From assembly GCA_023389275.1 (NCBI GenBank), contig JAEWEN010000078.1:1-5009 (forward strand): a stretch of 5,009 nt of DNA, written 5' to 3'. The position numbers and the translations under genes were made by a program. Positions 1-5,009 of this stretch are shown here, piece by piece. The stretch comes from Bacillota bacterium. GTDB lineage: Bacteria > Bacillota > Clostridia > Clostridiales > Caloramatoraceae. How positions within the stretch are numbered: the first letter of the stretch is position 1; every line of letters starts with the position of its first letter. The notes beneath the pieces are model-generated. The model worked only from the letters and a program-made list of their open reading frames with translations. It searched no databases and was not told the origin of the DNA.

Positions 1-96
1 GCAACTCCTAGAAGTGATAGAGAAGAATATGATAATTTTACAGAAGAAAGTTCAGATATAATTGCATCTAGAGGTGGAAGGGCGATTGATTTCTAA
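1..96 (+). CDS. C-terminal end of an unidentified protein (5' partial)
   Basis: Frame 1 is open from the window edge to a TAA at 94-96 and gives 31 residues ending in RGGRAIDF. The visible tail is polar and acidic (SDREEYDNFTEESSD) and then turns basic and glycine-rich just before the end. It looks like a flexible C-terminus, and no family can be recognised from it. The stop shares its last base with the ATG of the radical SAM gene, so the two genes are very probably co-transcribed and translationally coupled, and their products may work together. The tail does not contain the RVxGY-type glycyl radical motif found near the C-terminus of anaerobic ribonucleotide reductase or pyruvate formate-lyase, so a glycyl radical enzyme is not supported. 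That it is coding is likely because of the overlap; its function is unknown. Confidence 0.75.
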   Translation, partial: ATPRSDREEYDNFTEESSDIIASRGGRAIDF

Positions 97-689
97 TGAA
101 ACTTAGGATATTTAGATTTTTGAGAGAAACATATGCAGAGGGTCCAGGAAAAAGAGCATGTATATGGGTTCAAGGATGTTTAACAAAATGTAGTGGCTGT
201 GCATCTAAACATTCATGGGATTTAAATGGAGGATATGAAGTAGATGTAGATAATATAATTAGTAAAATATTAAGCACAAAAGAACTAGAAGGTGTTACTT
301 TTTTAGGAGGAGAGCCTTTTTTACAGTCAAAGGAGCTAGGATATATAGCTAAAAAGGTAAAAGAGTTTGGCTTATCTGTTGTTACATTTACAGGATATCA
401 TTATGAAGATTTAATCTCTAAAAATGACAAGGATATTAATACGCTTTTAAAGTATACAGACTTATTAATAGATGGACCTTATAAAAAAGAATTACATGAT
501 ATAAACAGACCATGGGTAGGGTCTTTAAATCAAAGATATATATTTTTAAGTGATAAGTATAAACACTTAGAAAATAATTTAGAACAATATAAAAATAGAA
601 TTGAAATAAAAATAAAGCCTGATGGTCAAATAATTGTAAATGGAATGGCTAATTTTGAAGATTTAATAGATGTTATTAATAATATATAA
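96..689 (+). CDS. NrdG-like radical SAM protein (4Fe-4S single-cluster activase family)
   Basis: This 197-residue protein belongs by its motifs to the radical SAM activase group that includes NrdG, the activator of anaerobic ribonucleotide reductase. The N-terminal GPGKR (16-20) precedes the cluster motif C28-x3-C32-x2-C35, which ligates the [4Fe-4S] cluster that cleaves S-adenosylmethionine. GGEP at 71-74 is the SAM-amino-group motif. LIDGPY and GSLNQR in the C-terminal half match blocks typical of NrdG-like proteins. The length is normal for a minimal activase, with no extra ferredoxin or SPASM domain. It is presumably cytosolic. The ATG is the first possible start, because an in-frame TGA lies at 87-89. 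The nearest purine-rich SD (GGAAGGG, about 76-82) is rather distant, consistent with coupling to the upstream stop. There is no nrdD beside it in the visible sequence, and a companion ferredoxin-nitroreductase lies two genes downstream. The family call is firm, but the substrate is unknown and the symbol nrdG is not justified. Confidence 0.88.
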   Translation: MKLRIFRFLRETYAEGPGKRACIWVQGCLTKCSGCASKHSWDLNGGYEVDVDNIISKILSTKELEGVTFLGGEPFLQSKELGYIAKKVKEFGLSVVTFTGYHYEDLISKNDKDINTLLKYTDLLIDGPYKKELHDINRPWVGSLNQRYIFLSDKYKHLENNLEQYKNRIEIKIKPDGQIIVNGMANFEDLIDVINNI

Positions 690-693
690 GGAG
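688..693 (+). promoter_or_regulatory. Ribosome binding site of the membrane-anchored protein gene
   Basis: AAGGAG lies seven bases before the ATG at 701 and overlaps the stop codon of the radical SAM gene. It fixes the start of the next gene and implies tight coupling between the two. Confidence 0.8.
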
Positions 694-700
694 TAAGTTA

Positions 701-1369
701 ATGGGTGGCAACATAGGAAAAAGTAAAAAGTGGTATAAGCCTTATGATCCGATTATATGGATAGTACTATTAGTAGTTTTTGCTGTTGTTATGGCATATC
801 AAGATAATAATTCTGGATATGATAATAAAGAAATTTCTTTTAATAAAAATATAACAACAATAAAAGAAGCTGTTAATGAGACAAATAAAATAGTAAAAGA
901 AAAGTACGGTGATAAATATCAGCTTTATAGTATATCAGGTAATTCAAATAATATACACAAAGATGTAGATATACAGCCTGATTTACAAATATCATATTTA
1001 AAAAAAGGATCACCAAGAAAAGTAATAGAATATAGTGTAAGTTTAGAAGATGATAAGATACAAAATACTTATATTTCAACAAATCCTTATTTAGAAAAGG
1101 AAGTTAAGTTTAACTATAATCCGGAAAAACTAGATATAAATAATATACTTAATATAGTACAGAGCAAAGTAGATATGGAAAAAGTAAGAAGTGGTTATGA
1201 TCCATATTTAAATTTTTATATGATTGATAATGAAATGAGTATAGATGTTGGATACTATAAAAGTATGAAAAACTCAGGTGTTGATTATAATTCAGGTGTA
1301 AGTTATAGATTCATTGTAGATCTAAAAACGCAAAAAATAAAATCAGAAAGCACAGAAGGTGTTAGATAA
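701..1369 (+). CDS. Membrane-anchored protein of unknown function
   Basis: I do not recognise this 222-residue protein. A basic N-terminus (KSKKWYK) is followed by one strongly hydrophobic stretch at about residues 17-33 (from PIIWIVLL to VVMAY), then a long hydrophilic, Lys/Asp/Asn/Tyr-rich remainder. This predicts a single-pass protein with a short positive cytoplasmic end and a roughly 190-residue domain outside the membrane. There is no lipobox and no cysteine anywhere, so it is neither a lipoprotein nor an iron-sulfur protein. The outer part alternates possible amphipathic helices (around 48-68 and 142-160) with Tyr/Ser/Val-rich strands, ending in YRFIVDLKTQKI, which resembles the strand endings of small secreted repeat domains such as PepSY-like folds; that comparison is only an impression. 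It follows the radical SAM gene by 11 bases and precedes the ferredoxin-nitroreductase by 28, so it is probably part of that operon. Confidence 0.82.
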   Translation: MGGNIGKSKKWYKPYDPIIWIVLLVVFAVVMAYQDNNSGYDNKEISFNKNITTIKEAVNETNKIVKEKYGDKYQLYSISGNSNNIHKDVDIQPDLQISYLKKGSPRKVIEYSVSLEDDKIQNTYISTNPYLEKEVKFNYNPEKLDINNILNIVQSKVDMEKVRSGYDPYLNFYMIDNEMSIDVGYYKSMKNSGVDYNSGVSYRFIVDLKTQKIKSESTEGVR

Positions 1370-1385
1370 AAATATTAAAGTATAC

Positions 1386-1392
1386 GGGGGAG
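1386..1392 (+). promoter_or_regulatory. Ribosome binding site that decides the ferredoxin-nitroreductase start
   Basis: GGGGGAG ends five bases before the ATG at 1398. A longer reading from a GTG at 1359 would overlap the preceding gene, lacks an SD of its own and adds 13 residues before the conserved ferredoxin N-terminus. The ATG at 1398 is therefore preferred. Confidence 0.8.
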
Positions 1393-1397
1393 AAATT

Positions 1398-2219
1398 ATG
1401 TTTGTTGTAAATAAAGAAAAATGTATAGGTTGCAAAAAATGTGTAAATGATTGTTTTATAAATGATATAGCTTTAGAAGATGGTAAAGCTTATATAAAAA
1501 ATGAATCCTGTATGAAGTGTGGTCACTGCATTGCTATATGTCCTAAGAATGCTATTTCTACTAATGATTACAATATGAATGATGTTGTTGAATATAATAA
1601 GGAAGATTTTGCAGTAGATGCAGATAATTTATTGAATTTTATAAAGTTTAGAAGAAGTGTTAGAAACTTTAAAGATAAAGCTGTGGAAAAAGAAAAAATA
1701 GAAAAGATTATAGAAGCAGGTAGATTCACTCAAACTGCAACTAATAGTCAAGATGTATCTTATATAGTAGTTACAGATAAAATAGGAGAGCTTAGAGATT
1801 TAGCTTATGAAAGTTTAAATAAAAAAGGAGAATATATCCTTAGTAATTTAACTAAAGAAACAGAGCATCTTAGAAGATATGCTACTTTATGGACAAATTT
1901 TTATAAAATGTATAAAAAAGATCCTATAAAAAATGATAAACTATTTTTTAATGCTCCTTTAGTAATATTTGTAACAGCTAATAATGAGTTTAATGGTGCT
2001 TTAGCTTCTTCTAATATGAATCTTATGGTTGATGCTTTAGGACTTGGTACTTTTTATAGTGGATTTTTAAAAATGGCTTCTCAAGATAATAATGATATTT
2101 TAAATATTTTAGACATTAAAGATAATAAAAAAATTGCTGCATGTATGATTATTGGTTATCCAAATGTTAACTATGAAAGAACTGTTCCAAGAAAAGATGC
2201 AGATATAAAGTGGATATAA
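1398..2219 (+). CDS. Ferredoxin-nitroreductase fusion protein (2x[4Fe-4S] plus FMN domain)
   Basis: This 273-residue protein has two domains. The N-terminal part is a bacterial 2[4Fe-4S] ferredoxin: C9-x2-C12-x2-C15-x3-C19, then C38-x2-C41-x2-C44-x3-C48-P. All eight ligands are present. From about residue 80 a nitroreductase-fold FMN domain follows, starting with RRSVRNF (85-91), whose arginines normally contact the FMN phosphate. It also has TNSQ (115-118), LGLGTFYSGF (214-223), IIGYP (251-255) and a C-terminal PRK (264-266). Such fusions are common in anaerobes. They are thought to pass electrons between ferredoxin-type clusters and FMN to reduce nitro compounds, quinones or other acceptors, but the natural substrate is usually unknown. 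The protein is predicted to be cytosolic. It is the last gene before a strong terminator and likely shares the operon with the radical SAM gene; a role as its electron donor is possible but is only inference. Confidence 0.9.
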   Translation: MFVVNKEKCIGCKKCVNDCFINDIALEDGKAYIKNESCMKCGHCIAICPKNAISTNDYNMNDVVEYNKEDFAVDADNLLNFIKFRRSVRNFKDKAVEKEKIEKIIEAGRFTQTATNSQDVSYIVVTDKIGELRDLAYESLNKKGEYILSNLTKETEHLRRYATLWTNFYKMYKKDPIKNDKLFFNAPLVIFVTANNEFNGALASSNMNLMVDALGLGTFYSGFLKMASQDNNDILNILDIKDNKKIAACMIIGYPNVNYERTVPRKDADIKWI

Positions 2220-2230
2220 GTTTATTATTT

Positions 2231-2272
2231 AAGACCTTAATAATGCAAAAAAAGTATTATTAAGGTCTTTTT
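2231..2272 (+). terminator. Intrinsic terminator closing the radical SAM / nitroreductase operon
   Basis: A perfect 14-bp inverted repeat (2231-2244 with 2256-2269) is extended inward by a G-U and a C-G pair. This leaves a loop of seven adenines (2247-2253), and the stem runs into a five-T tract at 2268-2272. It starts 11 bases after the nitroreductase stop. There is no comparable T-tract on the other strand, so it should act only in the plus direction. Confidence 0.92.
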
Positions 2273-2327
2273 AGGTGTAATTTAAGTGGTTAAATAAAAA
2301 ATATGACAAAATTAGCTAATGAAATGT

Positions 2328-2358
2328 TAATATTTAGAAAAATAGTACGATATATAAT
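2328..2358 (+). promoter_or_regulatory. Possible promoter of the chemotaxis receptor gene
   Basis: A promoter is expected between the terminator and the gene. TATAAT at 2353-2358 is a perfect -10 hexamer and would put the transcript start close before the SD, but no good -35 lies 16-18 bases upstream. An overlapping alternative is a sigma-28 (motility) type promoter: TAATATTT at 2328-2335 (6 of 8 to TAAAGTTT) and TACGATAT at 2346-2353, with a spacer one base shorter than usual. In DNA this AT-rich either could be chance. Confidence 0.35.
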
Positions 2359-2373
2359 ATATACGATGAATTT

Positions 2374-2380
2374 GGAGGAG
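2374..2380 (+). promoter_or_regulatory. Ribosome binding site that decides the chemotaxis receptor start
   Basis: GGAGGAG lies six bases before the ATG at 2387. The upstream in-frame ATGs at 2303, 2324 and 2366 lack such a site and would add up to 28 residues before the membrane segment. Confidence 0.88.
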
Positions 2381-2386
2381 AAGCAT

Positions 2387-4387
2387 ATGAAGTTAAGAAT
2401 GAAATTTATATCTATGTTTATTTTATTCGCGATTATACCAACGTTAGTAGCTAGTTCTATAATTGTCATTAAAGTAAAGGATTATAGTGAGAAGCAGGCT
2501 AAAACTACATTATTAGCACAGGAAAAAATTTCAATAAAAGCTATTTCAGAGGCAAGAAGTTTTATTGAAAAAGTATCATATAATTTCTCAGAAAGAGATA
2601 ATGTTAATCAATACATAGACCTGCTTAACTCAGGAAAAGATAATCCTGAATTAAAAGAAAGAATTAAAGTTATGTTTACACATGATTTAGAGAATTATAT
2701 GTATTTTGATAATATAAGCATAGCAGATAAAAATGGAGTAATAAAAGTAGATGCATTATCAAAAGCAGAGGGGAAAGATTTTTCTCAAACTGATTATATA
2801 GCTAAAATAAATGAAACAAAAAAAGCTGAAGTTACAAAAGCTAGAAAAAGTGATATTACAGGAAATGGTGTATACACTATTATTGTTCCGATGATTGATG
2901 GTTCAGGGAATATTAAAGGAAGCATAGTAGCTGATGTATCTTTAAATGCTATATCTAAAGAATTTTTAAGTGATATGAAAATTGGAGATACAGGTTATTT
3001 ATACATGGTTCAACCAGAAGATAATATTATTGTAGGACATGTTGATGAAAAGGCAATATTAGGAGAAAATGTTTTATTAGAAAGTGCAGCAAATGCAATG
3101 AAAGCTAATAAAAGTGGTATTGTAGGAAATGAATATCAAGGTGTAAAAAACACATTGGTATTTCAAAAGGAAGATGGCTATGGATGGCTATTTATAGCTG
3201 CTATGGCTAATAGCGAAATCACTGGTGTTAGTGATTCTGTTTTAGCAATATCAACAATAATAATTATTATTACTGTAGTTATATGTTTAGTACTTGCTAT
3301 TATAATATCAAAAGGTATATCAAAACCAATAATTAATATTTCGAATATTATGAATAGAATTGCAAACGGCGATTTTACTATGAGTGTAGATGTTAAAGGA
3401 AAAGATGAAATAGCTTATATGGCAAATGGAATGAACAATACACTAAATAGTTTAAGAGGAGCAATAGGTGGAGTAAAAGAAACAGCTCAAGAAGTTGGAG
3501 ATTCAGCAGAAACCCTAAAGTCAACTGCAGATGAAATGTCAGCTTCTGCCAATGAAGTTGCTTCAGCAATTCAAGAAATAGCTAAAGGAGCTACAGATCA
3601 AACAAATGAACTTTTAGATATTGTAAGTTCTTTAAATGAATTTGCACAGGAACTTTCTGTTGTTGAGAAAAACATAAATAATGTAGGTGCAAAAACCCGA
3701 GATGCAGAAAATAAAGCTGAAGAAGGAAAATATCAAATAAATGCACTTGAAAAGTCTATTTCACAGATAAAAGATTCTTTTGCATTAGTTGTAGATAAGG
3801 TTACAGGACTTTCAGATACAGTATCTAAAATAGGAAATATTACAGATGTTATAAGTGATATTTCAGAGCAAACTAATTTATTAGCTCTTAATGCAAATAT
3901 TGAGGCAGCAAGAGCAGGTGAAGAAGGAAGAGGATTTGCTGTTGTAGCACAGGAAGTTGGAAAACTAGCTCAGCAGTCAAGAGAGTCTTCAGAGGAGATT
4001 TTAAAGCTAGTAAAAATAATATCAGCAGAAACAAATGGTGTTATTGATACTACTAAGGAAGTTAATGAGTTAATAAATGAGCAAGGAAACGTTGCATCTG
4101 ATACTATAGAATCCTTTGAGAATATAATAGTTTCTGTAAAAGACATAGAGCCTGTTATGAAGGAAACTAATGAGTCTTTAGTTAAGGTAAGTGATTCAAA
4201 GGATATAATGATAAGTAAAGCTGAAGGTATATCAGCAGTATCACAGCAGGTATCAGCTTCTGCACAGGAAATTGCAGCATCATCTGAACAGCTTTTAGCA
4301 TCAAGTGAAGAGGTAGCAAACTTTGCAGTTGAGCTTAATGATGAATCAGAAGAATTGAAAGATAAGGTTAATTTATTTCAAGTATAA
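2387..4387 (+). CDS. Methyl-accepting chemotaxis protein with dCache-like sensor
   Basis: This 666-residue transmembrane chemoreceptor senses a ligand outside the cell and controls the CheA kinase through CheW. TM1 lies at about residues 6-27, straight after a basic start (MKLRMK). An extracytoplasmic domain of about 250 residues follows, with dCache-like features including IGDTGYLY (199-206) and the closing DGYGW (263-267). TM2 is at 285-308, and a HAMP domain (about 309-362) has the expected SKPI entry and a DEI segment in its second half. The signalling coiled coil runs to the end, with the conserved hairpin tip around 488-524 (E506-A-A-R-A-G, GRGFAVVA). Gln/Glu-rich heptads on both arms (EVASAIQEIA; SAQEIAASSEQ) are probable methylation regions. 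There is no NWETF-like CheR/CheB tether at the C-terminus. The gene stands alone between two terminators, as dispersed clostridial receptors often do. The ligand cannot be predicted safely; dCache domains often bind amino acids. Confidence 0.95.
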   Translation: MKLRMKFISMFILFAIIPTLVASSIIVIKVKDYSEKQAKTTLLAQEKISIKAISEARSFIEKVSYNFSERDNVNQYIDLLNSGKDNPELKERIKVMFTHDLENYMYFDNISIADKNGVIKVDALSKAEGKDFSQTDYIAKINETKKAEVTKARKSDITGNGVYTIIVPMIDGSGNIKGSIVADVSLNAISKEFLSDMKIGDTGYLYMVQPEDNIIVGHVDEKAILGENVLLESAANAMKANKSGIVGNEYQGVKNTLVFQKEDGYGWLFIAAMANSEITGVSDSVLAISTIIIIITVVICLVLAIIISKGISKPIINISNIMNRIANGDFTMSVDVKGKDEIAYMANGMNNTLNSLRGAIGGVKETAQEVGDSAETLKSTADEMSASANEVASAIQEIAKGATDQTNELLDIVSSLNEFAQELSVVEKNINNVGAKTRDAENKAEEGKYQINALEKSISQIKDSFALVVDKVTGLSDTVSKIGNITDVISDISEQTNLLALNANIEAARAGEEGRGFAVVAQEVGKLAQQSRESSEEILKLVKIISAETNGVIDTTKEVNELINEQGNVASDTIESFENIIVSVKDIEPVMKETNESLVKVSDSKDIMISKAEGISAVSQQVSASAQEIAASSEQLLASSEEVANFAVELNDESEELKDKVNLFQV

Positions 4388-4396
4388 ATAAATTTT

Positions 4397-4435
4397 AAAA
4401 GAAATCACAATTAATATTGTGATTTCTTTTTATAT
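4397..4435 (+). terminator. Intrinsic terminator after the chemotaxis receptor gene
   Basis: A perfect 15-bp inverted repeat (4397-4411 with 4416-4430) around a TAAT loop contains the core GAAATCACAAT and runs into TTTTTATAT. It begins nine bases after the stop. The matching AAAA at the 5' edge of the stem, preceded by AATTTT, gives only a weak U-tract on the minus strand. Confidence 0.9.
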
Positions 4436-4468
4436 AGGTGGATTTTATTAAATTCTCATATAAATTAT

Positions 4469-4498
4469 TTGTAATTTATGGTGAAAATTTAGTATAGT
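4469..4498 (+). promoter_or_regulatory. Likely sigma-A-type promoter of hisA
   Basis: TTGTAA at 4469-4474 (4 of 6 to TTGACA) and TATAGT at 4493-4498 (5 of 6 to TATAAT) are separated by 18 bases. A start near 4505 would give a leader of about 50 bases. That is too short for a T-box or other histidine-sensing leader, and none was seen in the 170-base gap. The AT-rich background limits confidence. Confidence 0.5.
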
Positions 4499-4540
4499 AA
4501 TAAAAATAGTAAAATTATAAATAAAGGGAAAACATTAGTA

Positions 4541-4546
4541 AAGGGG
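4541..4546 (+). promoter_or_regulatory. Ribosome binding site of hisA, unusually distant
   Basis: AAGGGG is the best SD match before the ATG at 4558 but lies 11 bases away, farther than the 5-7 bases seen for the other genes here. A 5-bp hairpin, TAAAG (4539-4543) with CTTTA (4550-4554), would put part of the SD in its loop. No other start fits, because the conserved HisA N-terminus begins at this ATG. Confidence 0.55.
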
Positions 4547-4557
4547 CTGCTTTAAAG

Positions 4558-5009
4558 ATGCAATTAAGACCATGTATAGATATACACTCTGGTAGAGTGA
4601 AACAAATAGTAGGTGGAAGTTTATCGGATAAAGGGGAAGGATTAATAGAAAACTTTATATCAGATAAATCACCATCATATTATTCTGAAATGTTTAAGAA
4701 AAATAATTTAGTTGGTGGACATGTAATTATGTTAGGATCTGGGAACACAGAAGCTGCTGTTGAGGCTCTAAGTGCTTATCCAGGTGGCCTACAAATAGGG
4801 GGAGGCATAAATGCAGATAACGCTAATTTTTATTTAGAAAGTGGTGCAAGCCATGTTATAGTTACTTCTTATGTATTTAAAGATGGAGAAGTAAACTGGG
4901 ATAATTTAAATAAGATAGTAGATGTTATTGGAAAAGAAAAACTTGTGTTGGACTTAAGCTGTAGAAAAAAAGATGGAAAATACTATGTAGTAACAGATAG
5001 ATGGCAAAA
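4558..5009 (+). CDS. hisA: HisA isomerase of the eukaryotic HIS6 type (3' partial)
   Basis: The first 150 codons of a (beta/alpha)8-barrel protein are present; the window ends inside it. The family (EC 5.3.1.16) isomerises ProFAR to PRFAR in the fourth step of histidine biosynthesis, in the cytosol. CIDIHSGRVKQIVGG near the N-terminus carries Asp8, the expected catalytic base. GGGI (81-84) is a phosphate-binding loop, and LDLSCRK (131-137) carries Asp132, the expected second catalytic Asp. The pattern CID-x-H-x-G-x-VKQIVGG, followed by SYY (60-62 region of the barrel's first half), GGHVIMLG, LQIGGGIN, VIVTSYVF, VLDLSCRKKDG and a WQ, matches yeast HIS6 as I remember it much better than typical bacterial HisA, which usually begins with a PAIDLxxGxxVRL-type pattern. 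It has its own promoter and no his gene upstream, so it is either the first gene of a his operon or isolated. The assignment as an isomerase is firm; the subtype rests on remembered sequences. Confidence 0.9.
   Translation, partial: MQLRPCIDIHSGRVKQIVGGSLSDKGEGLIENFISDKSPSYYSEMFKKNNLVGGHVIMLGSGNTEAAVEALSAYPGGLQIGGGINADNANFYLESGASHVIVTSYVFKDGEVNWDNLNKIVDVIGKEKLVLDLSCRKKDGKYYVVTDRWQ

Noticed and set aside
96..689. Naming the radical SAM gene nrdG
   Set aside because: The family motifs fit, but the neighbouring gene tail is not NrdD-like, so the specific function is not supported.
873..1082. A 69-codon open frame on the minus strand rich in Leu and Tyr
   Set aside because: It lies wholly inside the membrane-anchored protein gene and looks like an antisense reading of AT-rich coding DNA, with no independent support.
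1359..1397. A GTG start for the ferredoxin-nitroreductase that overlaps the preceding gene
   Set aside because: There is no SD for it, and the ferredoxin fold begins naturally at the ATG at 1398, which has a strong SD.
2303..2386. A 28-residue N-terminal extension of the chemotaxis receptor
   Set aside because: The ATG at 2303 has no SD, while GGAGGAG sits at ideal distance from the ATG at 2387. The extension would place an unusual segment before TM1 and would overlap the likely promoter.
2273..2386. A c-di-GMP or other riboswitch before the chemotaxis receptor
   Set aside because: The gap after the terminator is only about 110 bases, is AT-rich, and shows no conserved riboswitch core or second terminator/anti-terminator hairpin.

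Overview
The window is strongly AT-rich, with AT-biased codon choice, clear Shine-Dalgarno sequences and hairpin-plus-U-tract terminators. Its enzymes are oxygen-sensitive iron-sulfur proteins: an NrdG-like radical SAM activase and a two-cluster ferredoxin fused to a nitroreductase. Together these point to an anaerobic, probably motile, low-GC Firmicute of the class Clostridia. The species cannot be named from the window alone.

Region 1 (1-2272) is a same-strand run of four genes. It holds the last 31 codons of an unidentified gene; a radical SAM protein whose start overlaps that gene's stop by one base; a small protein with one N-terminal membrane anchor and no recognised domain; and an iron-sulfur/FMN protein (2x[4Fe-4S] ferredoxin plus nitroreductase). 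Spacings of -1, 11 and 28 bases suggest one operon, and it ends in a strong intrinsic terminator at 2231-2272. The first two genes look translationally coupled. The function of the set is unknown. The redox enzymes could supply electrons to, or modify, a partner encoded further upstream.

Region 2 (2273-4430) is a single-gene unit encoding a complete transmembrane methyl-accepting chemotaxis protein with an extracytoplasmic dCache-like sensor. It has its own strong ribosome binding site and its own terminator.

Region 3 (4431-5009) holds a plausible promoter and the first 150 codons of a histidine-biosynthesis isomerase, HisA. The protein resembles the eukaryotic HIS6 type rather than the usual bacterial HisA, which is the most noteworthy observation in the window. 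No tRNA, rRNA, CRISPR array, transposase or other mobile element was seen. The minus strand shows no convincing gene.
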